A stretch of DNA of 64,000 nt from Anaerolineae bacterium (lineage in GTDB: Bacteria; Chloroflexota; Anaerolineae; Promineifilales; Promineifilaceae): assembly GCA_030425205.1 (NCBI GenBank), contig JAUIAP010000004.1, forward strand, positions 124,001 through 188,000, written 5' to 3'. The first letter of the stretch is position 1, and each line of letters opens with the position of its first letter. A model generated the notes under the pieces. It was given only the letters and a program-made list of their open reading frames with translations, was not told the DNA's origin and searched no databases. The translations under genes and the position numbers were made by a program. This document shows positions 33,789 through 43,121 of this stretch, one piece after another.

Positions 33789-36173
33789 TTAGTTGCGTAG
33801 CGGCCTGCCAGTTTTAAGCATGTGCGCCATGCGTGCGCGGCTCTCAGGGCGGAAGCGGATGTCGAGACTTGCTGAGCGGGCAAGGTCGAGAATGTGCTGT
33901 GGGTCAACCCACGTTGGTTCGTCCACATCACCGCATAGGATGTGGGTGAGTTTTCGGCCGATAACGCCATCAAACGCCGAAATCTCTCCCTTCGCCTCGC
34001 GCGCATTCAACTCCGCATCTAAAACTTCCCGCGCACCACGCCCTGCCGCGTAGATTTCTTCAAGAGATTCCATTTGTTCAAAAGTTGAAGTCTCTGTAAG
34101 GGCGATCTCCTTTGCCTTTGCCAGTCGATGGTCGGCGTTCATGACGATCACGTCCTCTGCGCAAAGATGGCCCAATGTGCGCGCTTCCCATGCGTTGTCG
34201 CTGATCTGCGCGGACATTAATTGCGCCAACAATTCGCGCAAAATCGGCAGCACTTTCTCTGGAACAACGCGCGCAACAGGATTGACCCGTCGGCGTAAAA
34301 GCTCCTTTGTGCCACCCCAACCGGGAACCAATCCGACATTAAATTCAACCAGTCCCATGCGCGCATCAAACGCTGCAACAGAGCGCCAGCAGTGCATTGC
34401 CAACTCTGCGCCGCCGCCAAGCGCGAAGCCGTGTACCGCCGCCACGACTGGTTTCTTAGCCTGGTGCAATGCCAGCATAAACGCCTGCCCCTGCTGTATC
34501 CACTGCTCTGTCTGCGCAAATTCCGACTCGCTGACAAGCGGTGATTGCCCTTCTTCTTTTGAAGGAGTGGGCTGAGTTTTCATCCGCGCACCAGCCGAAA
34601 AGTGTCGTCCCTCATTCCCAATCACCAGCGCAGCATATTGACTTTCGAGCAGTTCCAATGCCCGTCGCCCCATCGCAAAAATCGCGTCGTCAATTGCGTT
34701 CGCCTTGCCATGAAATTCCAACAACAAGACGCGATCACCCATATCGTGGATGGTTGCACTCTCATTTGTTTCGATTGGGGTGAAGGAAGTGATTGTGAGG
34801 TGATCAGGGTCGGTGGTTTTCGGCCGATATTCTCCCCCGACAAAATCATAAACCATCCCATCTCGATAAAAACGCTCGTTGCCAGAAGCCAACATTGCCC
34901 TTACCCAATCGGCGACATGATGCCCTGCATTCTCCATCATCCCTGCAATCTCTGCGACGCCAAGCGCATCCCACAGTTCAAACGGCCCCATCTCATAGTT
35001 GAATCCCCAACGCACCGCATTATCAACATCCTCAAGCGAGTAGGCGATTTCAGGCGCAACATAGGCCGCATATTCGAGCATGTTAAAGATCACGCGCTGC
35101 ACCAACCATGCCCCACGATCATCTGCGTTGAGCAAATAGCGAATCCGTTCAGGTAAATCACGGATAGCCTGGGCAGCTTCAACAGACGGATAGGTCGTGA
35201 TTTTCGGCGGAGCATATTCAAACGTTGCTGGGTCCAACGTCCAAAATTCGCGCTTGCCGTCTACCATCGTCTTTTTGATAAACCCTTGTCCGCTCTTATT
35301 ACCTAGCCAGCCATTTTCCATCATGCGGTCAAAGACGGGCCAAAACGTCTGCCCTTTGAGCAGTTCGCGGTATTTGTCATGGGGGACAACGGGATAAAGA
35401 TTGTTGATGACGTTGGCGCGAATGTCGAGACCAACGAGATCAGCGAGCCGGAAGTAGCCCGTTTTCGGCCGACCAATCAGCGGCCCCAATAACATATCCA
35501 CTTCTGCCACAGAGTACCCATTTGACAACGCCGTTTCAGCGATAAATGACCCCGTGATCGCGCCAAAGCGGTTGGCGATAAAGTTGGGAGTGTCCTTGCA
35601 CAGAACGATTCCCTTGCCGAGTCGGGATCGGCCGAAATCACGCATCCGCGCCACTACCTCATCACTTGTCTCATCTGTTGGAATAATCTCCAACAGCTTC
35701 AAATAGCGCGGTGGATTAAAGAAGTGCGTCCCCAAAAAGCGACGGCGAAAATCTTCTCCACACTCCGCCACGATTTCGGCAATTGGGATGCCAGATGTGT
35801 TACTACTGACAATCGCAGTCGGCTTGCAGGTCGCTTCCAAACGCGCCATTAAGGCACGCTTTGGCTGCAACCTTTCAATAATGACTTCCACGACCCAATC
35901 ACACTCGGCCAATAAATCAAAGTCATCTTCGATATTGCCGAGCGTAATCAACTCAGCGCGATCGGGACGTGCCAACTGCACAGGCCGACCTGTCGCCATG
36001 CGCTTAAACGCCGCCTGTACATGGCGATTGCGTGCCTCAGGATTGGCTTTTTCATCGTCAGAAAGATGTGGGGTCACAATGTCAAGCAGTACAACGGGAA
36101 CATCTGCATTTGCCAAATGTGCGGCAATTCCCGCGCCCATCGTTCCTGCACCAATAATGCCTACTTTATTCAT
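33789..36173 (-). CDS. fadN: Bifunctional 3-hydroxyacyl-CoA dehydrogenase / enoyl-CoA hydratase, FadN type
   Basis: A 794-residue beta-oxidation enzyme. The dehydrogenase comes first: NAD motif VGIIGAGTMGAGIA at the N-terminus, THFFNPPRYLKLLEI with the catalytic His (near 145), then two C-terminal helical domains. The crotonase part follows (about 490-680) with NEGRHFSAGARM and HGFALGGGAELAMHC. This order, opposite to FadB, matches FadN of Bacillus (789 residues). It is the last gene of the paa run and could supply the hydratase/dehydrogenase steps after ring cleavage, or general beta-oxidation. No FadA thiolase follows. ATG at 36173 starts the NAD fold; the frame extends to 36239, through the paaD terminator. 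Confidence 0.92.
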   Translation of the reverse strand: MNKVGIIGAGTMGAGIAAHLANADVPVVLLDIVTPHLSDDEKANPEARNRHVQAAFKRMATGRPVQLARPDRAELITLGNIEDDFDLLAECDWVVEVIIERLQPKRALMARLEATCKPTAIVSSNTSGIPIAEIVAECGEDFRRRFLGTHFFNPPRYLKLLEIIPTDETSDEVVARMRDFGRSRLGKGIVLCKDTPNFIANRFGAITGSFIAETALSNGYSVAEVDMLLGPLIGRPKTGYFRLADLVGLDIRANVINNLYPVVPHDKYRELLKGQTFWPVFDRMMENGWLGNKSGQGFIKKTMVDGKREFWTLDPATFEYAPPKITTYPSVEAAQAIRDLPERIRYLLNADDRGAWLVQRVIFNMLEYAAYVAPEIAYSLEDVDNAVRWGFNYEMGPFELWDALGVAEIAGMMENAGHHVADWVRAMLASGNERFYRDGMVYDFVGGEYRPKTTDPDHLTITSFTPIETNESATIHDMGDRVLLLEFHGKANAIDDAIFAMGRRALELLESQYAALVIGNEGRHFSAGARMKTQPTPSKEEGQSPLVSESEFAQTEQWIQQGQAFMLALHQAKKPVVAAVHGFALGGGAELAMHCWRSVAAFDARMGLVEFNVGLVPGWGGTKELLRRRVNPVARVVPEKVLPILRELLAQLMSAQISDNAWEARTLGHLCAEDVIVMNADHRLAKAKEIALTETSTFEQMESLEEIYAAGRGAREVLDAELNAREAKGEISAFDGVIGRKLTHILCGDVDEPTWVDPQHILDLARSASLDIRFRPESRARMAHMLKTGRPLRN

Positions 36174-36202
36174 AGTTATGAGAGCGCGATCCGCATGGTC
36201 GC

Positions 36203-36232
36203 CAAAAATGAAAATGCGACCAAACTGGTCGC
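36203..36232 (-). terminator. Terminator between paaD and fadN
   Basis: GCGACC (minus, 36232-36227) pairs with GGTCGC (36221-36216) around five bases, followed by ATTTTCATTTTT. It lies directly after the paaD stop and before the fadN ATG, so fadN may depend on read-through or its own promoter. Confidence 0.65.
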
Positions 36233-36239
36233 GCTCCAA

Positions 36240-36719
36240 TTAAATCGGTTTGAACTGTTCAAACGTTTCTTGACAGTCGTTGCATGTCCAGATTGCACGA
36301 CAGAGGGTCGAGCCAAAACTGTTTTGCAGTGTGGTATTTTTTGAGTCGCAGCGTGGACAGGCGACCACATCAAAAAAGGTCATAACAATGTCGCCGCCAT
36401 GCTGACGTGGCGGGGCGAGGCCAAACGCTTTGAGCTTGCGCTTGCCTTCGGCCGAAATCCAATCGCTCGACCACGCAGGCGCCAACACCGTTTGCACGGC
36501 GACCCGTTCGACCCCTTCCTCACGCAGTTTGGCCTTTATATCATTCGCCATCACAGTCAGCGCGGGGCAGCCCGAAAACGTCGGCGTAATCGTCACGGTC
36601 ACGCCTTCGTCTTCCACCGCAACATCCCGCACGATCCCGAGTTCCACGACGGAGATTGCCGGAATTTCTGGGTCTTTGACAGCTTCTAGTGCGTTCCAGA
36701 TTTCGTCTTTTGTTAGCAT
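36240..36719 (-). CDS. paaD: Phenylacetyl-CoA epoxidase maturation subunit PaaD
   Basis: A 159-residue protein. The MIP18/DUF59 domain (residues 1-100) has VKDPEIPAISVVELGIV and TPTFSGCPALTVM with its conserved Cys. The C-terminal zinc ribbon has CPRC (near 120) and CNDC (near 146). This two-part build is diagnostic of PaaD, needed for assembling the di-iron/Fe-S parts of the PaaABCE epoxidase. It is separated from paaABC by two crotonase genes. Length agrees with E. coli PaaD (about 165). Confidence 0.92.
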   Translation of the reverse strand: MLTKDEIWNALEAVKDPEIPAISVVELGIVRDVAVEDEGVTVTITPTFSGCPALTVMANDIKAKLREEGVERVAVQTVLAPAWSSDWISAEGKRKLKAFGLAPPRQHGGDIVMTFFDVVACPRCDSKNTTLQNSFGSTLCRAIWTCNDCQETFEQFKPI

Positions 36720-36761
36720 GGCGTCATGATAGCGTCGCAGCTTTCGCCCGACGTGATAGGT

Positions 36762-37574
36762 TCAAAATCCCGCGCGATCATTGGTTGGATAGTGCGGTCG
36801 CTGCTTCTCTCGCACCCCCTGCACGCCTGCCATCATATCCTCTGAGAAAAAGCCCAACATCTCTAGAGCCAGCGAATGGTCAAAAATTGGGCTGGCTTGC
36901 AATAGCCATTGATTAAGCGCGCGTTTGGTAAATTTGATTGCGTGACGTGGCCCTGTAGCAATGTCGGTAGCGACTTCCATCGCCTTGTCCAGCAGTTCAT
37001 CTTGCGGCACACATAGGCTGACTAACCCCATCCGTTCGGCCTCTTTGCCACTGACAAAATCACTCGTCATCAAATAGTATTTCGACTTCGCCATCCCGCA
37101 CAAAAGGGGCCAAATGATGGCAGAGTGATCCCCTGCCGCGACACCCATACGGACATGTCCATCAGCTAGGCGGGCATTTTCGGCCGCAATGCTAATGTCG
37201 GCCAATAGCCCAATCACCAATCCAGCCCCGACTGCTGCACCATTGATCGCTGTGATGATCGGCGTGTCGCAATGCAACATGTTGTAGACGAGATCACGCG
37301 CCTCATTCAAAATGCGGATAATCTCATCGTAGTTGCGATAGGCGTTCTCGACCATGCCGAGATCACCACCAGCCGAAAAGGCCCGTCCCGCACCCGTAAT
37401 TACAACGGCATGAACGGTCGGATCAGCGTCTACCGTCTTCCACAGCTCGACAAATTCGGTATGCAAGCGGCGGTCGGCCGCATTCAGGACTTCGGGGCGA
37501 TTGAGCGTACACCAAAGGATATTTGGCTCGCGCTTCTCAAAAAGGATGTGCTGATAGTCATCGTAAGAGAACAT
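36762..37574 (-). CDS. Enoyl-CoA hydratase/isomerase-family protein in the paa cluster
   Basis: A 270-residue crotonase-fold protein. [14 protein letters not shown] (near 68) and [20 protein letters not shown] (near 108) form the oxyanion pocket. At the catalytic position it has [16 protein letters not shown] instead of the P-E-x-x-x-G pattern of classical hydratases, so the usual Glu pair is missing; this variant is common in one subfamily and its reaction is unclear. It lies between paaG and paaD, so a role in the phenylacetate pathway (PaaF-like hydration or isomerisation) is plausible but not shown. Confidence 0.82.
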   Translation of the reverse strand: MFSYDDYQHILFEKREPNILWCTLNRPEVLNAADRRLHTEFVELWKTVDADPTVHAVVITGAGRAFSAGGDLGMVENAYRNYDEIIRILNEARDLVYNMLHCDTPIITAINGAAVGAGLVIGLLADISIAAENARLADGHVRMGVAAGDHSAIIWPLLCGMAKSKYYLMTSDFVSGKEAERMGLVSLCVPQDELLDKAMEVATDIATGPRHAIKFTKRALNQWLLQASPIFDHSLALEMLGFFSEDMMAGVQGVREKQRPHYPTNDRAGF

Positions 37575-37628
37575 AGTGGGTGGTGAACAGTCGGCGGTGA
37601 CGCCACGAAATTGTTCACTGCATTTTGT

Positions 37629-38417
37629 TTAATTGCCCTTAAAAACAGGTTGTCGCTTTTCGTAAAAGGCGGCGACACCTTCGCGATAATCGGCCGAATG
37701 CCCCACCACATTCTGCAACTGCGCTTCTGCATCTAACTGTTCATCCAACGTCGCCGTCAGGGATTGATTGAGCAATCGCTTTGTCAAGCCCAACCCAAGC
37801 GTCGGGGCAACAGCAAATTTTTGCGCCAGCGCGCGCGCCTCTTCTAGAAATGTCTCATGGGGGAAAACCTTGTTGGCAAAGCCAAGCGCAACCGCCTGAT
37901 CACCACTGACACGCTCATTTAAAAACAGGAATTCGGCCGCACGATTGATCCCCATCAAACGCGGCAACCAATAGCTCACACCTGTGTCTGGCACAAGCCC
38001 GATGCCGATAAACGCGGGTAAAAATTTCGCTTTTTCAGACGCATAACGGATGTCGCCGGCCAAGGCCAGCCCTAATCCTGCGCCAGCACACGCACCGTTG
38101 ACCGCCACGATAATCGGCTTCTCAAGCGTTCGCATCGCCCGCACCATTTTGTTATATGCCGTGTCGAGATGTTCGATAAAGGAAAAATCATCGCCTCGTC
38201 CAGCCACTTCCGCAAGGTCTTGCCCTGCACAAAAGCCCCGCCCTGCTCCCGTCAGCAGAATGCACCGAATTGACGCATCCTCAGCAGTGTGGTTGCAGAC
38301 AGCAACCAATTCATCTGAAACTTGCGTATTCAGGGCGTTAAATTTATCAGGGCGATTGAGCGTCACTTCAAGGACGCCACCGTTTTGTTCTACTAAAAGC
38401 GTTTCGTATGTGTTCAT
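37629..38417 (-). CDS. paaG: Epoxyphenylacetyl-CoA isomerase PaaG
   Basis: A 262-residue crotonase-family isomerase that turns the ring epoxide made by PaaABCE into an oxepin-CoA. GAGRGFCAGQDLAEV (near 60) and NGACAGAGLGLALAGDIRYA (near 105) make the CoA and oxyanion sites. FIGIGLVPDTGVSYWLPRLM has the conserved Asp of PaaG. The C-terminal SADYREGVAAFYEKRQPVF matches E. coli PaaG closely. It lies about 100 bases from paaC on the same strand. The spacer to paaC (38418-38519) holds degenerate copies of an inverted GGAATCC / GGGATGACAGCG repeat. Confidence 0.88.
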   Translation of the reverse strand: MNTYETLLVEQNGGVLEVTLNRPDKFNALNTQVSDELVAVCNHTAEDASIRCILLTGAGRGFCAGQDLAEVAGRGDDFSFIEHLDTAYNKMVRAMRTLEKPIIVAVNGACAGAGLGLALAGDIRYASEKAKFLPAFIGIGLVPDTGVSYWLPRLMGINRAAEFLFLNERVSGDQAVALGFANKVFPHETFLEEARALAQKFAVAPTLGLGLTKRLLNQSLTATLDEQLDAEAQLQNVVGHSADYREGVAAFYEKRQPVFKGN

Positions 38418-38519
38418 TATCTTAATCAGAAGTGGTCACTCTCGCGTTGGCGGGAATCCACGCTTAAAATCAGAAGAATCGATAACTGTCTGCGCAGGGA
38501 TGACAGCGCATCATAGAGT

Positions 38520-39260
38520 CTACCAACTCGCATGCGGATCAGCCCGCGCAACAAGCTGCATTTCTGCTAACAGCGAATCCAAGTGTGGGGTATGCTCTGT
38601 GCGCGAAAGTTGCAGCATCGCTTCATTCGGGATGGTCAATTCGGACTCTTCAAGATGGGGAATCACGATCTGTTCCCAGCGTGACAAGAGTTGTGCAACA
38701 TCGGGGAATATGCCGTCGGCAATGAGTGTTGCATCATCTGGAAGTGGCGTAAAAAGTTGTCCTGTGTAGGGCCAGAGTTCGTCTAATGCTCGCTGCATTC
38801 GGCCATTTGCCTCGGCTGACCCCAAGCCCAAACGCGCTGTCCAAACATGCGTATGCCGTAAATGGTAGAGCTCTTCTTTGCGAATTTTCCCCGCTGCATC
38901 GGCCAGCGGTTGATAGCTGCTGTTGATCAGTTCATCGTAAAGGACATGCTGATAGGCGTCGTACAGATATTGGCGTAAGACGGTGAACGCCCAATCTCCT
39001 TTGGGCAGTTCAACAATTTGCGCATTGCGAAATTCGGCCGATCCGCGAAAGAACGCCAGTTGATCCCCCGTCTGACCTGTCAACGCTTCGATCATGTCGT
39101 AATACAACATCGCCTGACCGAGTTCATCCTGCGCCAAATTTGCCAGCGCAATATCTTCTTCCAAAATCGGCGCGTGACCGATCCAATCGCCGTTGCGATG
39201 GGCCAAAATCAGCCCATCATCGGCACATGCGACTAGGCGACTAACCAATGCCTCACTCAT
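38520..39260 (-). CDS. paaC: Phenylacetyl-CoA epoxidase subunit PaaC
   Basis: A 246-residue ferritin-like structural subunit of the PaaABCE monooxygenase. ANLAQDELGQAMLYYDMIEAL (shortened: NLAQDELGQA, near 40) and IRKEELYHLRHTHVW (near 120) are the PaaC helices; it forms a heterodimer with catalytic PaaA. Length equals E. coli PaaC (248). ATG at 39260 follows AAGGA and overlaps the paaB stop by eight bases, showing coupling; the frame extends much further upstream only inside paaB. Confidence 0.95.
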   Translation of the reverse strand: MSEALVSRLVACADDGLILAHRNGDWIGHAPILEEDIALANLAQDELGQAMLYYDMIEALTGQTGDQLAFFRGSAEFRNAQIVELPKGDWAFTVLRQYLYDAYQHVLYDELINSSYQPLADAAGKIRKEELYHLRHTHVWTARLGLGSAEANGRMQRALDELWPYTGQLFTPLPDDATLIADGIFPDVAQLLSRWEQIVIPHLEESELTIPNEAMLQLSRTEHTPHLDSLLAEMQLVARADPHASW

Positions 39261-39771
39261 TATTGCTGCGTCCTTTGCGAAGTTTTCCAACAAACCCATA
39301 TTGGGACTGCTGTTTATAGGTTTTTGTAGCGGCGGGGGCGAACCAGCTTTCGATATCGTCATCGTCGCTGCACGCAAGAGCGCGTGTGGGAACGACGAGC
39401 CATGCCCAAACGGTTTTCTTGTCGCTGAACTGGGTGATCGCGGCTTGTATGGCAGATTCGGCCGAATTTGCCACAACCTCCCCCACCCAATCCACAAACG
39501 TCATCGACCTGCGCTGACTTGTCTTGCGGAAAACCTGCCAGCTTTCGTCCGCTCCATCTGCAATCGGTGGCTCAAAATTCGCCAACTCTTCTTGCGTTAA
39601 ATCAACAACGGCATCTTCAGGCGCGACCCACAGGCTGTGAACTTTCGGCCGACGAGCAAACACCGTCCGCGCCTCCAGCAGGGCCGTCTCCGCATCCCCT
39701 GCGTGAACCGACCCCACCATTTGATGCGGTTTCCGTTCTGAATCCTGCTTAAAAACAATCCATCGTTTCAT
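39253..39771 (-). CDS. paaB: Phenylacetyl-CoA epoxidase subunit PaaB, tandem-duplicated form
   Basis: A 172-residue protein, nearly twice the usual PaaB (about 95). The first half, with MVGSVHAGDAETALLEAR and a following SLWVAPEDA, is a clear PaaB domain (residues 1-52). The second half repeats the layout: WQVFRK, then WVGEVVANSAESAIQAAI and AWLVVPTRA (about 78-135). So two PaaB-like domains are fused. PaaB bridges PaaAC dimers in the E. coli complex, so a fused dimer could take the place of two subunits. The gene lies between paaA and paaC. Confidence 0.88.
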   Translation of the reverse strand: MKRWIVFKQDSERKPHQMVGSVHAGDAETALLEARTVFARRPKVHSLWVAPEDAVVDLTQEELANFEPPIADGADESWQVFRKTSQRRSMTFVDWVGEVVANSAESAIQAAITQFSDKKTVWAWLVVPTRALACSDDDDIESWFAPAATKTYKQQSQYGFVGKLRKGRSNNE

Positions 39772-39789
39772 AAGAAGAGAGTTTTACCG

Positions 39790-39944
39790 CAGAGATGCAG
39801 AGAGCGCAGAGATGAAATTTGTTGTGCTTGACTTGGTAACTGTACGATTTGAAGAATGGATTCCCACAATCGCAGGAATGACAGCGAGTCAATCTCAATC
39901 CTTTTCTTTACTCCGCGCTCTACGCGCTCTTCGCGGTGAATATC
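39790..39944. repeat. Degenerate interspersed repeats between paaB and paaA
   Basis: ACCGCAGAGATGCAGAGAGC (39786 onward) and, inverted near 39919-39945, CTCCGCGCTC...GCTCTTCGCGGTGAA are the two arms of a common CGCAGAG-type intergenic repeat. GGATTCCCACAATCGCAGG followed by AATGACAGCG (39859-39892) is a degenerate GGATTCCCGC-type palindrome. They separate paaA from paaB by 173 bases. Confidence 0.5.
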
Positions 39945-40883
39945 TTACACAGCCACCATTTCCTGTTGGCGTTCTGCAAATCCGGCCGCTGCCTCACGCA
40001 CCCACGCACCATCATTATAAGCGTTCTGACGCGATTCGAGTCGCTCTGCATTCAGCGGCCCGTCCCCCTTGACGACGCGCCAAAACTCATCCCAATCGAT
40101 CTCACCAAAGATCCAGTGACCCGATTCATCGTCGTAACGCAAATCAGGGTCAGGCAGCGTCAATCCGATCGCTTGCAGTTCAGGCACTGTCTCATCGACA
40201 AACTCTTGGCGCAGCTCATCATTTGTCTTCGTCTTGATACCCCATTTGACCAATTGTGGCGTGTTCTTCGATTCAGCGTCGTGTGGACCAAACATCATCA
40301 ATGTCGGCCACCACCAGCGGTTGAGTGAATCCTGCACCTGCGCCTTCTGATCGTCCGTCCCCTCTGTCGCATATTGGACAATCATCTCCTTGCCCTGCTT
40401 AAAGTGGAACGTCTCTTCCGAACAGATCCGCACCATCGCCCGCGAATAGGGGCCATAGGAGCAGTGTGCTAGCATCGTCTGATTCTTGATGGCAGCCCCA
40501 TCCACGAGCCAGCCAATCATGCCGACATCGGCCCAATTATCCGTCGGATAGTTGAACACGCTGGCATATTTGGCACGCCCCGCCAATAGCGCACGGGTCA
40601 TCTCATCTCGCGTGATGCCCAGCGATTCAGCCGCATGATACAAATACTGACCATGCCCCGCCTCATCCTGCACCTTGGCCATCAACACCAATTTGCGATG
40701 CAGTGACGGTGCATGTGGAATCCACTTTCCTTCAGGCAGCATCCCGACAATCTCGCTGTGCGCATGTTGCGAAATCATGCGGATCAACTGTTTGCGATAT
40801 GCCTCAGGCATCCAATCGCCCGCTTCAATTTTCTCACCACGTTCAATACGTGCTTCAAACTGTGCTTCTTTTGTCTCTATCAT
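39945..40883 (-). CDS. paaA: Phenylacetyl-CoA epoxidase catalytic subunit PaaA
   Basis: A 312-residue ferritin-like di-iron oxygenase subunit that epoxidises the aromatic ring of phenylacetyl-CoA. Iron ligands are visible in [13 protein letters not shown] (near 67) and [12 protein letters not shown] (near 150), and [16 protein letters not shown] is a PaaA hallmark. Length agrees with E. coli PaaA (309). ATG at 40883 follows GAGGGTG; an upstream ATG at 40919 overlaps the -10 box and is excluded. It is the first gene of the leftward paa run, divergent from the E1 gene. No PaaE reductase gene is found in the cluster. Confidence 0.95.
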   Translation of the reverse strand: MIETKEAQFEARIERGEKIEAGDWMPEAYRKQLIRMISQHAHSEIVGMLPEGKWIPHAPSLHRKLVLMAKVQDEAGHGQYLYHAAESLGITRDEMTRALLAGRAKYASVFNYPTDNWADVGMIGWLVDGAAIKNQTMLAHCSYGPYSRAMVRICSEETFHFKQGKEMIVQYATEGTDDQKAQVQDSLNRWWWPTLMMFGPHDAESKNTPQLVKWGIKTKTNDELRQEFVDETVPELQAIGLTLPDPDLRYDDESGHWIFGEIDWDEFWRVVKGDGPLNAERLESRQNAYNDGAWVREAAAGFAERQQEMVAV

Positions 40884-40918
40884 TGCATCACCCTCTGGTA
40901 CACCTAGCATAATCATCA

Positions 40919-40945
40919 ATTATATGCTTAATCGTAACATATCAA
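40919..40945 (-). promoter_or_regulatory. Candidate paaA promoter
   Basis: On the minus strand TTGATA (40945-40940), 15 bases, TATAAT (40924-40919). The spacing is short, but the -10 box is perfect and gives a leader of about 30 bases before the paaA ribosome site. Confidence 0.55.
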
Positions 40946-40974
40946 CCTAAACATTACCAAAATTGTAACCGTTT

Positions 40975-41002
40975 TTGACAGACCGTGTAATATAATTACA
41001 AT
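40975..41002 (+). promoter_or_regulatory. Candidate promoter of the E1-E2 operon
   Basis: TTGACA (40975-40980), 16 bases, TACAAT (40997-41002), followed by GGAG at 41027 and ATG at 41037. It lies back to back with the paaA promoter, so one regulator could act on both directions. Confidence 0.7.
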
Positions 41003-41036
41003 ATCAGCAGTTAGTGAAATAAATTCGGAGAATTAT

Positions 41037-43115
41037 ATGAAAACCATGCTCGATTCAACACCGCAAGCGACACACTTGCATCCAGCCTATGATTGGGAAA
41101 AAGTCGCCTATCTTGCGCTCGTTTCGCGGACGATGGACGAGATGGAAGAACGAGAAGGATTTGTCAAATATCAGTTCTCAGCACGGGGACATGAACTGTC
41201 ACAAATCCTGCTTAGTTTGCAACTTGATTACGTCTTTGATGCGGCAACGCTTTACTATCGATCTCGTCCATTCATGTTGGCGGCGGGATTAACGACGGAG
41301 GAAGCGTTTGCATCTGGGCTGGCACGTGCTGGTGGAATCAGCGATGGTCGCGATGTTGGCGTGGTCTTTAACATGCCGCGCCGCACGGGGGCGACTGTGC
41401 TGCCAATGGTTGGGGATGTTGGGGGACAATACACGCCGGCCGTTGGCTGGGCGCAAGCGATTCGCTATCGCGTCGAAGAGTTGGGAGAGACGGAAAAAGA
41501 TGGCAGCATTGCCATTGTGCATGGTGGCGATGGATCGACGGCCACAAACGGTTTTTGGTCTGCCCTGACGATTGCGACGACCTTAAATTTGCCCGTGTTG
41601 TTCTTTATTGAGGATAACGGGTACGCAATTTCGGTCAAAAGTCCCCTACAAAATCCCGGCGCAAACATTGCCGATAATTTAGCGTCTTATGGCAATTTGC
41701 AGATTTGGCAGGGCGATGGCTGTGATCCAGAAGATTCGGCCGATCTCATCCAAACGGCCGTCAACTACGTTCGTAGCGGCAATGGTCCCGCCTTGTTGCG
41801 CTTAACCGTCCCGCGCCTCTCAGGACATTCGGGCCACGACAACCAAGCGTATAAAACAGAATCCGAATTGAGCGACGAGTGGTCACGCGATCCCATCGTG
41901 GCGATTAAAAACTATCTTGTACCAACATTGCTGAGCGCGGATGAATGGGATGCACTGGTTGAACAGGTGCAGGCCGATGTCGTAGAGGCGCGTGACAAGG
42001 CAATGACACGCCCTGAAGCAGACGTGTCGGCAATTACCGATTACGTTTGGCATGATTCGGCCGATCCGGCCGAAGTGGGTGGGCTGGCGGCCGAAGGGAT
42101 CAACTTCCCCGCTGGCAGCGCAACCCCTAACCCAACCTCTCCCGTTCGTCTCAACATGCTCGACGCGATCCGCAAAACCATCGACCACGAACTTTCAATC
42201 AATGATCACTGCCTCGTGTTTGGCGAAGACGTTGGTTTTAAGGGGGGCGTTCATGCGGCAACGCTTGGCTTACAGAAAAAGTATGGTGCGGCGCAAGTGT
42301 TTGACACGAGTTTGTCGGAGGAAGGGATTATCGGCCGAGCAGTCGGCATGGCGTGCGCGGGATTGCTGCCCGTCCCCGAAATCCAATTCCGCAAATATGC
42401 CGATCCCGCCACTGAACAGATCAACAATTTGGGAACGATTCGCTGGCGCACGGCCAATCGCTTTGCCGCCCCGATGGTCATCCGCATTCCCGGCGGCTAT
42501 CGCAAAATTGGCGATCCGTGGCACAGCGTCACCAGCGAAGTCACCTTTGCCCACCAGCCGGGTTTGAAATTTGCCGCGCCGTCTAACGCCGAAGATGCCG
42601 TTGGTCTATTGCGCACAGCCTTGCGCTGCAATGATCCCGTTATCTTTTTTGAACATCGTGCCATGCTCGATGCAGCGTGGGCGCGGCGACCCTATCCCGG
42701 CGATGATTTCGCCATCCCGTTTGGTAAGGCAAGATTGACACGACGCGGCGACCGCCTCACCATCGTCACTTGGGGTGCTATGGTTGAACTATGCGAAATT
42801 GCCGCACAAAACCTCAACGCGGAGGTAGACATCATCGACCTGCGCACGCTCATCCCGTGGGACAAATCGGCCGTGCTTGACTCGATCCGCAAAACGTCCA
42901 AATGTCTGATTGTGCATGAGGATATTGGCGTGGGTGGCTTTGGTGCGGAGATTGCGGCGACGATTGCACGCGATGCTTTTATGGATTTGGATGCCCCGAT
43001 TGAGCGCGTGACGGCTCCCGCTGTCCCCGTCCCCTACAGCCCCACGTTGATGGCAGGCGTTGTGCCAACGGTTGAGCGCATTCAGGCAGCGATTGCAGAA
43101 CAGATTGCATTTTAA
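41037..43115 (+). CDS. 2-oxoacid dehydrogenase E1, alpha and beta subunits fused
   Basis: A 692-residue ThDP-dependent decarboxylase. The alpha part (1-350) has the ThDP/Mg motif GGDGSTATNGFW (near 163) and IEDNGYAIS. The beta part starts near 366 with MLDAIRKTIDHEL and carries LVFGEDVGFKGG and FDTSLSEEGIIG (near 420). Most E1 enzymes of this branched-chain/acetoin type are two chains; here they are joined in one reading frame. It feeds acyl groups to the E2 encoded next. The substrate (pyruvate, branched-chain 2-oxoacids or 2-oxoglutarate) is not decided by sequence; nearby acyl-CoA catabolism favours branched-chain acids. Confidence 0.92.
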   Translation: MKTMLDSTPQATHLHPAYDWEKVAYLALVSRTMDEMEEREGFVKYQFSARGHELSQILLSLQLDYVFDAATLYYRSRPFMLAAGLTTEEAFASGLARAGGISDGRDVGVVFNMPRRTGATVLPMVGDVGGQYTPAVGWAQAIRYRVEELGETEKDGSIAIVHGGDGSTATNGFWSALTIATTLNLPVLFFIEDNGYAISVKSPLQNPGANIADNLASYGNLQIWQGDGCDPEDSADLIQTAVNYVRSGNGPALLRLTVPRLSGHSGHDNQAYKTESELSDEWSRDPIVAIKNYLVPTLLSADEWDALVEQVQADVVEARDKAMTRPEADVSAITDYVWHDSADPAEVGGLAAEGINFPAGSATPNPTSPVRLNMLDAIRKTIDHELSINDHCLVFGEDVGFKGGVHAATLGLQKKYGAAQVFDTSLSEEGIIGRAVGMACAGLLPVPEIQFRKYADPATEQINNLGTIRWRTANRFAAPMVIRIPGGYRKIGDPWHSVTSEVTFAHQPGLKFAAPSNAEDAVGLLRTALRCNDPVIFFEHRAMLDAAWARRPYPGDDFAIPFGKARLTRRGDRLTIVTWGAMVELCEIAAQNLNAEVDIIDLRTLIPWDKSAVLDSIRKTSKCLIVHEDIGVGGFGAEIAATIARDAFMDLDAPIERVTAPAVPVPYSPTLMAGVVPTVERIQAAIAEQIAF

Positions 43116-43121
43116 TATATC

